A stretch of DNA of 64,000 bases from Physcia stellaris (taxonomy: Eukaryota; Ascomycota; Lecanoromycetes; Caliciales; Physciaceae). The notes below the pieces were generated by a model, which ran no database searches, was not told where the DNA came from, and worked only from the letters and a program-made list of their open reading frames with translations. The stretch covers positions 186,001 through 250,000 of the forward strand of contig JABSSW010000029.1 in assembly GCA_018902385.1 (NCBI GenBank). Reading direction: 5' to 3'. Positions 10,890 to 21,000 of the stretch are shown in pieces (positions within the stretch are counted from its first letter, which is position 1; every line of letters begins with the position of its first letter). A program made the translations under genes and the position numbers.

Positions 10890-12959
10890 TTGATGGCGTC
10901 GCTTGGTGGCAGCAGAAGATATTCCAATTCAAGAGTCTCGTCGGTCAGAGAGTCTGAGGTTCCAGACCGAGCATTCCGGAGGAAGCGCCCTTCAGACGAA
11001 AGAGATCACCGAAAGTCAAGAGACTATGGGACTGAAGTCGTCGAAAGAGTTTATGTCTTGAGGCACGTCGACGGGCAGAAGAAACAGAGGGATGACCCTA
11101 GAGAACATCGGTTACGGCGCTCGTCGGATACGGTAGCACGACACAAGGTTGATTCAGAGCGTCGGAGACTTGAAGAGGTGGAAGTGACGAGGAGAGAGAG
11201 CAGACGGGGATATTCCTCCCACAAAGAGGAGGGCGTACGGCGGCGAGCAGATCCGCGACGTGATTCCATAAGCTCGACATATCATGATCGGCCACTCCCA
11301 CGAAGCTCCTCAGTGCGCGAAAAGTCCGCTTCTAGGCCGCCCCTTGAGCGCAGTCAGTCATCCATGCACAAGACAAGACCTCAGTCAATCGTGTCTACAA
11401 ATCCATTGCCCCAACCTTCGAAACAACTGCCGCCCTCACCCTTCCGCCGAAAACCAGACCGCCCTTCCAGCATCTTCAACTCAATCTTCAAATCCCCTCC
11501 CCAACCTCCACCCCCACCGCAAAAACCCCTTCCGCCTGAAAAACTAGTCGAATGCTTAACCTGCCTCTCCGACGTCCCTGCAACCCGGACCGCCAAACTC
11601 GCATGCCAGCACCGCATGTGCCACTCCTGTCTCCGCCGCATCTTTACCCTGTCTGTCACCGACCCCCAGCACATGCCGCCCAAATGCTGCACCGCCGACC
11701 ACATTCCCCTCAAGCACGTAGACCGCCTCTTCGATCTCAAATTCAAAAAGACCTGGAACAAGAAATATCAGGAATACACCACGAAGAACCGGATCTACTG
11801 CCCCGCGCGCGGCTGCGGCGAGTGGATCAAGCCCGCCCACATCCATGTCGACACCAGTGGCGGCGCAAACGGGGGCAGGAAGTATGGGAAGTGCACGCGA
11901 TGCCGGACGAAAGTGTGCTGTACATGTAACGGCCGCTGGCATACCGGGAAGGAGTGTCCGAAGGACGAAGCCACGGCACGATTCGCGGAGATCGCCAAGA
12001 AAGAGGGGTGGCAGCGGTGTTTCAATTGTAGCGCGACCGTGGAGTTGAGGGAGGGATGCAATCATATGACATGCCGGTGTCGGGCGGAGTTCTGCATGAT
12101 CTGCGGCGCGAAGTGGAAGAGTTGCGATTGTCCGTGGTTCAACTACGAGGCCGTCGAAAACGACCGACTGAACCACATGCGCGTGCCGCAGGATATCCCC
12201 GTCCCACAGCAAGGCAGAAACCCAGCGCTGGGCTACCAAGAAGAGTTGGAGCGGAGAAGAGAACAAGAGCGCGCAGACGAAGCACTGGCACGGAGGATCC
12301 AAGTCCTTGGCCTCGATGGCATCGACGAGCGCCCCTTTCCACCTGCCCCTCGCCAACCACCTCCCCCGCAAAGAGAAAGAGAAAGAGAAGCAATCAACGT
12401 CCACGAATACCTCGTCCACCCAGCCCCGCACCTAGCACCGGACTTCATCCGCCGCGCCCAGGACATCCTCGCCGCGGCATACAACCCAGCTCAGCAAGAC
12501 CACCGCGCGAATAACCTCCTGAACCCGCCTCACCAACACCACCCTCCCCCAGCCAATACCCACAACCAAACCCAACCTCGACCCCATCGTCCCCCTCCCC
12601 CTCAAGCCTCGGCCCCAGAACCAGCCCCCATCCTCCGCCAGCACTCAGCAGCCAGCAGGGCCTACAACACCCACGCCGCGACCCGAGCGAGTGAGCGCGT
12701 GGTGCCGCGCCGCGTGGAGGGCGGGAATGCGATGGAGGCTGAGGCGGAAGCGCATAGACCCCGTCCTAGGGCGAGGGCTAGGATAGTTTGCTCGCGGGGT
12801 TGGAGAGGGGGACTGGGGTCGGGAGGGTTGATGCTTGGAGGAGGTTTGTTGAGGTTTGAAGGGCTGGATTGGGTGGCATTGGGGAAGGGGATTGTGAATG
12901 GGGGAAGGAAGGGTGGAGATGGGGGTTTGTGGGGGAGGGGGAGGGGAGGGGAGGAATAG
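10890..12959 (+). CDS. RBR-type (RING1-IBR-RING2) E3 ubiquitin ligase
   Basis: A single exon of 689 codons starts at 10890 (a second ATG follows at once). The first 210 residues are a Ser/Arg-rich disordered region ending in a proline run. RING1 starts near residue 221 (CLTCLSDVPATRTAKL, then CQHRMCHSCLRR). The IBR follows (CPARGCGEWI, CTRCRTKVCCTC, WHTGKECP). RING2 reads CFNCSATVELREGCNHMTC, then CRAEFCMICGAKWKSCDC. The Cys after HMT (near residue 395) sits where the catalytic thioester Cys of parkin/HHARI-type enzymes lies. RBR ligases take ubiquitin from an E2 onto this Cys before passing it to substrate. After RING2 come a charged helix (YQEELERRREQERADEAL) and a Pro/His-rich tail. From about residue 625 the frame becomes Gly-rich and unlike the family. 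The +1-shifted frame reads SLLAGLERGTGVGRVDAWRR, which looks like a more natural end. Confidence 0.87.
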   Translation: MMASLGGSRRYSNSRVSSVRESEVPDRAFRRKRPSDERDHRKSRDYGTEVVERVYVLRHVDGQKKQRDDPREHRLRRSSDTVARHKVDSERRRLEEVEVTRRESRRGYSSHKEEGVRRRADPRRDSISSTYHDRPLPRSSSVREKSASRPPLERSQSSMHKTRPQSIVSTNPLPQPSKQLPPSPFRRKPDRPSSIFNSIFKSPPQPPPPPQKPLPPEKLVECLTCLSDVPATRTAKLACQHRMCHSCLRRIFTLSVTDPQHMPPKCCTADHIPLKHVDRLFDLKFKKTWNKKYQEYTTKNRIYCPARGCGEWIKPAHIHVDTSGGANGGRKYGKCTRCRTKVCCTCNGRWHTGKECPKDEATARFAEIAKKEGWQRCFNCSATVELREGCNHMTCRCRAEFCMICGAKWKSCDCPWFNYEAVENDRLNHMRVPQDIPVPQQGRNPALGYQEELERRREQERADEALARRIQVLGLDGIDERPFPPAPRQPPPPQREREREAINVHEYLVHPAPHLAPDFIRRAQDILAAAYNPAQQDHRANNLLNPPHQHHPPPANTHNQTQPRPHRPPPPQASAPEPAPILRQHSAASRAYNTHAATRASERVVPRRVEGGNAMEAEAEAHRPRPRARARIVCSRGWRGGLGSGGLMLGGGLLRFEGLDWVALGKGIVNGGRKGGDGGLWGRGRGGEE

Positions 12960-13578
12960 GTACAGAAGAGTACAGAAGCAAGCATAGCAGGACATCAGAA
13001 GATCGACCAAGGCGAGGAATGAAAGAGAAGAGAAGAGATGGAGGGAGGAGGGATGAAGAGAAGTATATCGATGAGCCAACTTTGTTATATGTATAATCCA
13101 TAGCCTATGCACCCCGATTTTTCTCGCTTTCATACCCCAAATGTCCTTGTGACAAATATACATGTAGATGTTACTTCCTCCTACTATGTAAGGAAAGAAT
13201 CCCACCAAGTACACTCCTCCCTCCTCTCTCCCCCTCCCAAAGTCTCTAAAGCATCACACCACACCACCACCCCATCAATTACGCCCATCTCAAACTCCCC
13301 AAAAAAATCCGATGCCAGACCCAGACCCAGACCCAGACCCACCAACCCAACTCAAACCCAAACCCAAACCCAACCCAAACAACACCAAAAGCCCTCGACA
13401 AAAATCCAATAATTTTCATTGTCATTCAATCATACCCAATAAAACCCACTCATCTCCCAACCCTTAACTTGCATCCTTTTCCGAGAATCCAAATCCAACC
13501 CCCTGCTCCCTTCCCCAAAACAGGCCCTTTCCTTCGTCAGCGATCGTGCATCTTTCCAATCCCATTCATCGTCTAGTC
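12960..13578. other. Convergent intergenic region, low complexity
   Basis: This separates the stop codons of the RBR gene (plus) and the F-box/WD-like gene (minus), so it holds two 3' ends. It is rich in purines at first and in C/A later. No gene seen. Confidence 0.5.
13315..13380. repeat. Short CCCAGA / CCCAAA hexamer repeat tract
   Basis: An approximately 66-base tract of CCCAGA units runs into degenerate CCCAAA/CCCAA units. It differs from the ascomycete telomere repeat (CCCTAA on this strand), so it is a microsatellite, not a telomere relic. Confidence 0.7.
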
Positions 13579-16097
13579 CTAACGCCCATCTCCTCCGCGG
13601 GGCTGGTTCTTCTGCGGTGAGATTGTGTTGTTAGTTTCTGGGGAAGACTGGGCTGGAACGGGGGAGGGGCGGTGTTGGATTTGGGTTGGGAGATGGGATA
13701 AAGGAGGAAGGAAGCCCAGGGGTGGATATGCAAAGAAGAAAAGAAAAAGAAAAGACAAACTCACTCCAAACATGATACGCCAGCCCCAACTCCTCCCTCG
13801 CGCCCTTCGCCTCCGGACCCACATCCCACCGCACGAGGCCGCGGTCCGTGACGGCGTAGAGAGTGGTTTCGGATACCCAGGTTAGGCCGTAGACTACGTC
13901 GCCTCTTCCACCCACCGCTGCTTTTCCTTCTACCCCGCCACTCGCTCCCTTTCCTCCTATCCCCCCACCCGCCCCCTTCCCTCCGATCCCACCGCCCCAC
14001 CCTTTTCCCCCTATGCCAGCCTGCAGCCTCACGGGCCGCAACCTCCCCAACCCCTTCCTTCGATTCCAATCGCACGCCGGGAAATAAGTCTCCAAACTCC
14101 CCTGATGCAGCAGCCCCGGATCAAGACTCCACACCAACACCCGATCCCAGCTCGCGGCCGCGATGCGCGTGCACGCCGGAGAAACCGCGACCACGGTGCC
14201 CAGAGAAGAGGTGCCCGGTTTCCAGCCCGCGAGCAGGGCAAGCGCGGTCCAGGAGCTGCTGCGCCGTCCCGCGTCCAGGTTGACGGCGTGCGAGCAGAGC
14301 GCGGGCGAGGCGTCGATTTCGGTCATGCAGATGAACATGTTGCTCCCGCTGTCCAGCTGCTCGTCGGTGCATTCCCCCAGCGCGAGGTAGCTGGTGCGGC
14401 ACATGGGCGCTGCGCTGTAGCTCACTGCGACGGAGGCGGTGTGCTGTCCGTGGAAGGGGATGCCGATTTTGAAGCTGTAGGATGGGACGGAGTCGAAGTC
14501 TGGGTCTGGGGATGAGGGGAGCGCGTCTAGGGTTATGTAGGCGGTGTTGGGGTGGATGGTCCCGGTTGTGGAGTCGGGAGAGGCGCTGTATGTATACCAG
14601 TTGTGGATTGGACTGCCTGGAAGGTGGAAATTGATAGCGCGGTCGGACCTTGAGAAGAAGGGGGTGAAGATTTGGCGAGCGGGGGTGGTGTCGTTTGCGC
14701 GGGTTGGAGGGTCGGGGTATGTTAGGCGTTGGGGGTGTGGATCTGTGATGGGAATGTTAGTAATGGAATAGGGGAGGCGTGCTTGTGGCAGGGAGTCACA
14801 GGGGCTGCTACGGGGAGAGACAATGAGAATGGAGTTTTGACTGGGTACTAGGATGTACGATGTTGAATGGATTTCATAACCTTTTGTCGTCTGTTTCGAA
14901 GTGACATGGAATGACTGATGACTGACCGTATTCTTGTGCTTCCATAACCTGAGCATTCCGTCCGTAAAGAACGACCTCCGTCAACTCCTCTTGCCCGGGA
15001 ATTCTCCATGTGATACAGGCATTACCTTTTGAAGCAAGTGCAAGACCGACGGGCTCTTTGTGCGAAAGAAAAGAGATGTCCCTCGTCTCTTGCTGCTCCG
15101 AGGCGTAGAAGTGGCCTTTAGTTTTGGCATGGCAGCGATGAAAAGTAACCTAAGCGTCCTATGAGCAGCCTCTTTCAAACGAACTAGCAATCAATTCTCT
15201 CTGCTAGAAGCTACATAATATGCTGTTATTGTAGGTGTACATAGGACATGGAATGAAGATATGAGATCCAACTTACCAGCTTCAACTTGTGCTTTGATGT
15301 CTCTGGGGGCTTGTCCTCATCATTGTCAGGGAAATAGTTGGGTTTGAATTTCGGCTGCTTAGGTCTACAAAGAACGGCCAAGTCACGATCGTGGGAGAAA
15401 GCCATTCTGAGAATCTCCATGTGGTAATTTCGCTGAAGTTCATCATCCCACTGCAACCGAATTCGCAGCTCGGCTTTTTGGCGGACATGTTCTTCAGTCA
15501 ATTCATAGATTCGCACTTGGCCGTACTCGTGGGCAGTTGCTAGAAGGGTCGGCTTCCCTGAGTAAAGAGCATATCTCTTCATGCTAGTGCAGTCGTCGCA
15601 GGGTTCATATCGAGTTATGTCGGCCAAGACCTGGGACGCAAGGAATCAGTACTTCTACATCAGAAGATACATACGGATAATGGACGGGATCGAGATCACA
15701 AGCCCCCAATGAAGGGCAGACGGATAATCCAGACTGGATGTGAAAAAAAGATACTGACCCCTGCTCCGTAAAGACCCTTGGCTGCCCTTCGACGAAAGGT
15801 ATCGAACAGAAGTTTAGTATCAAGATCCTGAAGCCCAAGACGCAAGCCTGGCATGCGGTTCAAATGTTGGAGAACGACATGTTTAGCTTGAGCAGCGTTA
15901 AAGACAGTTTTGCAAGAAAGTAGACTGGTAAAGAGAGCACCAGTGTCGGCATGAAATAATACAAGCTGCAAGACCTCTGCAGGAAGGCTCAACAGAAGGC
16001 TGCGGACTGGTTCAGGAACGGTCTCGACATCTTCCATTTCAGTATCTTCATCCGAGGCGTCCGCTTCGCTAATCGTCACGACTTGTTCGCCCTTCAT
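13579..16097 (-). CDS. F-box domain protein with WD/beta-propeller-like C-terminal part
   Basis: Five exons on minus: 15759-16097, 15277-15630, 14949-15149, 13765-14890 and 13579-13652. All phases agree and give 697 aa. Intron donors are GTCAGT, GTAAGT, GTTATG and GTGAGT. The third intron (14891-14948) is the least certain because its donor is poor. An acidic leader is followed by the F-box (residues 33-70: SLLLSLPAEVLQLVLFHADT, LFTSLLSCKTVFNAAQ). The rest shows spaced WD-like strands, for example LLATAHEYGQVRIYELTEEH, EPVGLALASKGNACITWRIP, RIAAASWDRVLVWSLDPG, YGLTWVSETTLYAVTDRGLV. Such proteins act as Skp1-bound substrate receptors in SCF complexes. A GGKG minisatellite-like stretch (about residues 597-635) interrupts the propeller region. 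Tail-to-tail with the RBR ligase gene. Confidence 0.72.
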
Positions 16098-16624
16098 GTT
16101 GTACTTGGTTTGCCCTTGAGATTAGCTCTACAAACAAGGCGGAAGGCGACCTTTAAATATAAAAGGAGATTGTAAAGACATCGGTAAGGCTGATTGCACC
16201 GAAGAGTGTTGATCAATTGGGATTGTGGAGCCCACATCAGCCGTATGGTGTTGGAAAAGATAGGGGGTACGTGGGTTGTGATCTTCGGATATGTGATGAG
16301 GCTCAACTGAGGCCCATGTCCAGCTGAGCACTGCCGCCTACCATAAACATTTTGTAACGAGTCATTCACATTTGCTTTAGTCTAGATTCCAGATACGATC
16401 ACACAGCCTTTGGTAACACAAGGCTGACTGGAGAAATCTAGGCAATAGTTTTCGCCACTTTGACTCGTACTAATAAGTCTGGAGACTCTTCGATCCGAGC
16501 CTTTGATTTAACGCTAAAACAATTCTATTCCTTTCAATCCAATAATGCCGCTGAGACGCTTGTGCATATCCAAAACCCATAAAGACACAGAAAACACATA
16601 TATTACAAAATCAACAACCAACAC
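16098..16624. other. Intergenic, promoter side of the F-box/WD-like gene
   Basis: 527 bases between two minus-strand genes. Short minus ORFs (16094-16369) lack motifs and probably overlap the 5' leader. Nothing else was seen. Confidence 0.45.
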
Positions 16625-18073
16625 TTATTGTAGTAACAAAGGTTTCTCCGATGATACCTTTGCGTCGTCCCTGAACACCAGGTCCTCGAACCATTGAGTC
16701 ACTCGCCCGCAAAATGGATCGACGTAGTTCGACCAAAGGTTCGCCACACGGTACAGGAAAACATACCAGATCGGTATAACGACCAGGCAAACCCATGTAC
16801 TCGCCACTGGGAGCCAGCCCGGTGGGATTTGGTTGCCCTTGTCGTCCTTCCCATTGTCCGGTCTCGCATTAAAGCCAAAAAGTATCCAAGTCAAAGTCGT
16901 TCGAATCAGTGGAGCGTGGATGAGATAGATCGGAAAGCTGTTTTTGCCCAAAAAAGGAAGATTCGTTGTGAGAGTAATTTCTTAGCCGTCTCGTTAAACA
17001 TGACGCCCACCGTCAAGATGTTTGATCCTAGCCCAGGGTAATATCGGGCGTATTCAACGCCTGCTGGAAACATGTAGTGGCCCATTCTGGTCAGGAAATC
17101 GGACCACCGAGCCCATTCCGGTTTATTCTCCGGATATGAGCAGAAAAATAAGCCGAGTATGATACAGCAAGCCGATCCAACCATCTTCAAGTAAGGATGC
17201 CTGTCCACAAGCTCTTGGATATCCCTATCCAGCGATATTTCGGCGAGGAGGATACCGCAGAATACGTTGAAACCGACCAGCGCTACACAGCAGTTAGCTC
17301 AGCGTACCCAGATGGGAAGCATGCGGAAACTTACAATCACCGCTCTTCCATTTGAAGTAGTAGAGGCCCATGCAAATAAGCATCCGCCATTTTGGCTTCA
17401 CATAGATCGTAGCGAAAAGCGTGAGATAGGTCATCATCGAGCCTTTCAGCAGGAATGTGAGAGTCCATTGTATCCTGTCGTACTCGTTCGCCCCGTTCAA
17501 CCAGGTTGTGCCCAGATTCTTGAACAAGTCGTAGAAGGCCATGGGGAAAGAGGAACTTGGTCCCGGACTGGTATCCCTAATCCAATCCGAACTCGATATA
17601 TTGGCTATCCTGTATGCACCGAATTGACACAGTAGCCAACTTATCGTTGTCGCGATCACGGCCGGCGTTACGAATCGTCCCGTCCTCCTGAAGGCACTCT
17701 TTGCAACTCCTTGTAGTGCAGCATCGGCATTACCAGCACGAGCCTTCTTCAATGTTGATAGGGAATTGACGTATCCCGCCAGCAGAGCGAATTCGGCCAC
17801 ACTGGCTCGTCCCATAACAAGACATCGTATGATGGGTAATTGGAAGAAAGTCGGCGGCAACTTCTCGGACATTGCTGGTGCAAGCAAATGGGGGACGAGG
17901 GATCGAGTGAGGTGTGCTGTCACTACGAGAATGGAAGCAACCCCTCGTAATCCCTATCGGCTCCAGTTAGCCCTGTGGTTCCGACCAGAGGCCAATCTTT
18001 CGAAGACGGTTGCCGCAATTGCACCTACGTCAGCCCAAACGACATCCCTCTTTCCCGCCGCCGGAGGAGCCAT
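16625..18073 (-). CDS. Acyltransferase-3 family membrane protein, frameshifted near its C-terminus
   Basis: Start at 18073 (in-frame stop 45 bases upstream). Exons: 18029-18073, 17335-17953, and from 17282 down to 16625, with introns GTAGGT...TAG (branch-like CTAAC present) and GTAAGT...TAG. The join WAD/GLRGVASILVVTAHLTRSL gives the family opening (D-G-L-R-G-x-A). It is followed by about ten hydrophobic helices, for example FVTPAVIATTISWLLCQFGA and MVGSACCIILGLFFCS. These integral membrane enzymes move acyl groups onto small molecules or sugars in secretory or plasma membranes; the substrate here is unknown. In exon 3 the frame breaks at a run of six T (minus strand; 16950-16955). Upstream reads AKKLLSQRIFLF, while the next frame reads LGKNSFPIYLIHAPLIRTTL to the stop at 16625. 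One extra T restores a continuous family-like sequence, so this is either a recent pseudogene or a base-calling error. Confidence 0.75.
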
Positions 18074-21000
18074 GGTACAGAGGCCCTTGGACGCCCAAAT
18101 TCCATCCAAAGCGGTTCAGGGGTACTCGGTAAGGGGATACCGCATGCGTTGGTGATGTGCAGGCGGGAGATGCAAAGCAAGCCACGTTTCTCGGAAGCGA
18201 GAAGTCAAATGCGGGAGTAGCGCTACAACAAAGGGATGGGGGGTCAAGGGATACTGTACAAGCGATTGTGAGCAAAGGGCAAGGTGGACAGCGACAAGAG
18301 ACGAGCGTTCAACGATGGTCTCATGCTTGAGATGGGGATCCGCTTTGCTTAAGTTGGATTTAGCTGTTGGTTTGAGGGCTTGGAACTGTCTTGGCGGGTT
18401 AGTATTTTGCTCATTTCGGTCAAGTGACCCCGAGGCTTTCGTCATGCCCCCATCCATTGCTGGCTGCACCTGTTTCGGGGTAAGCGTCTCCACTGTGATG
18501 CAGCCGATTGCCCTTGGTGGGGGTAGAGGGGCCTATCTCCCTTCTCAGAGGCCCTCAAACAATCCTGATGGGGGTCTGCCCCTGAATTATGAATATTTAA
18601 CTCCTTAGAGTCCATCCCGTCTCAAATCTTCAGCTGGCCCGCCTGAATTTACTGCCACAAAGGTCCTCATCGAAAAAGATACCTATCTACTGAACTCATG
18701 CGGTACTACGGCACGGATTTCATCTCCATCGCTCTCTTTGGTTGCGCTGTCTGCGACTGTTTTCGTCCAGCCTGAATAGATGACCTTTTCAAGGCAAGAC
18801 GAAGACTAGCGATGCAATGCAATTTTCGGAAGACGATAGGAAACACTCGACGCATTCCTTGGGTCATCTGCCCCACGACCTTGCTCTGGGCTCGTCACCT
18901 ATTGATGATCCAAGGGAATTCTTCTTCAACGGAGGGGATTCCGAAGACATTCCAAAAGACAGAAGAAGCTCACGTGAGGATCAAGAGCCAAGACAGGGTC
19001 AATAAATGCGTACATGGATCTGACCCAAGGAGTATGGTACCCGAGTATCTCCCTTCTCGATCACTGCACGTCGAACAGGGAGTCTATGGACGAATCCAAT
19101 GATGGACACACCAGATGTGCATTGCTATCAGAACCAGATCTGTCAAATCGACTGGAGCAAAACATCCGATCGTGTTCGGTCTACGTCGTTCTTGTTGAGC
19201 TCGAGCGATGATTCGATGTCTATAGCTGTCCATATGCAGAGGCCTGCTCCTTTTAGGCTGACTCGCACAGGAACTGTTCAGGTCAACCAACCATTGGCTG
19301 TTCACTAGTCTTGTCCTAGTACCATCATTTTCTTACAACTGGCAACTGATACCCATACTCTTCTAAATTGCTGCACATTTCCATTCTCTAATATTGCTGA
19401 GTCCTCTCCAGAGAAAGACGCCGTACGACCCTTTTACACGGTCTCATGAGCTGATCATCGGCGATACTATTGAGCTGTTATCTTGACGATGATGACTTCG
19501 ATATCCGGGAGCCATACTTGTCTTTCATCGAATTCGCACCATCACACTGATGTAATCCATCCCATGGCCGTTCTGGCTTGGCAATCCCAGCTGACACCAA
19601 GGAATATCATCAAGCCAAAGGATGATGTGGTGTCCTCTGCGAACCGACCCTCATCCATGAAAGCTCCACGCTGTGCTGCAGCAATGGATACGCTCCTACC
19701 CCGGGACATGTTTGTTGGGCTCTGGCAAGTTGAGCGATGATCCTATGACGTTCTAGAGGATGATACGATGGAACAGACCCAAGCCAAACATTTGATAACA
19801 GACTAGCTTCGTCCTGGTTGGGGTGTCTTCAGTAGCTTCGTGGTCATCACTGGATTGGGGAAGATCATACTAAGGTCATACTTCCAGGGCATCCTAGAGA
19901 CCTGCCGACTATGATCCCTCAACACAACCCCACACTACCTTCCATCGACTGAGGTTCCATCACAACCAGTAACAACCGATGGTACCTCCTATGTTGCCTA
20001 ATTATAAGGATCTAGTCAGTCGAACAAGTCTGAGAAGACGTTTGCGGCCCACCTCTCCCAAATCAGCAATCAATACTACGGTTTAATCACTGCTTCTTGA
20101 CGTCGTGAAAGCATTTGGCTTGAAAGCTACATGGCCGCAACTATCTTCAGAGCGACCCTGGGGTATGTCTTATGTGAAGGTATAAGTTTTCAAAAGTACC
20201 AGAAATATTCGATTGCAAAAAGTGTCCAGAAGGAGTCTCGAGATCCAGTGCATCTAAATGTTTGGTACCAAGACGCAGACAGTTTCCAACACACAAAACA
20301 GTCTGGGCTCTCACCCCAGGGTATTATCCCCGAGATGGAAGTTATCGAGCACAACTCAGTGAGCATGGTGAAGTGGAGCGGGGCCTATCATGATTGGCGT
20401 AGAATATCAACAAGCTCTGCTCCTAGCACACGCAAGTCAAGGGATGACGCACGATAAGAAGTATACTGGTCCCGTGAAGAGACTCATCGGCATAGGACTT
20501 CTGGCTATGTCTGAGATAAAGAAGCTCCACCTTGTCCGATCCGTACATCTCGGCTTTTCATCCGATTGTTATGGCCTCAAATCATTGAAGCCGCATCCCG
20601 TCCTTTCGGCATGGTTGTGCCAAGCTCGAATGGATTCATATTCACCTTTCTTTGATGAGTCCGACTGGCAACTCCCGGAGACATCACAAACCACCTCCCT
20701 TCCATCAAGCGGGTTCATGCTTGACATCTTGGGCCTTCAGCCGTTAGGGATGACCACTCGATGACCCGCACAGAAACACTTTGATTGCTCTGGTAGCTAT
20801 ACGGTCAACAACGTGACCTGTGGCTCTGATGGAGAAATCGCAACCATCGAAAGTGAAGTCATCAGATCCGGATGCAAAGTCGGTCATCCGCCATGCAAAG
20901 TATGCAGAGAGCAGGTGAAGCTTCACACTCCCAACAGTGTTACTGCCCGGCGAAGCAATCTCAAAATCGACGCTGCGACCATCCGAAAAACGACGCGGCC

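Noticed and set aside
11556-12431. 291-codon minus-strand ORF opposite the RBR ligase
   Set aside because: It lies wholly antisense to a gene with clear RING/IBR cysteines; codon bias of the real gene explains the open frame.
13315-13380. Possible telomere-repeat relic
   Set aside because: Units are CCCAGA/CCCAAA, not CCCTAA.
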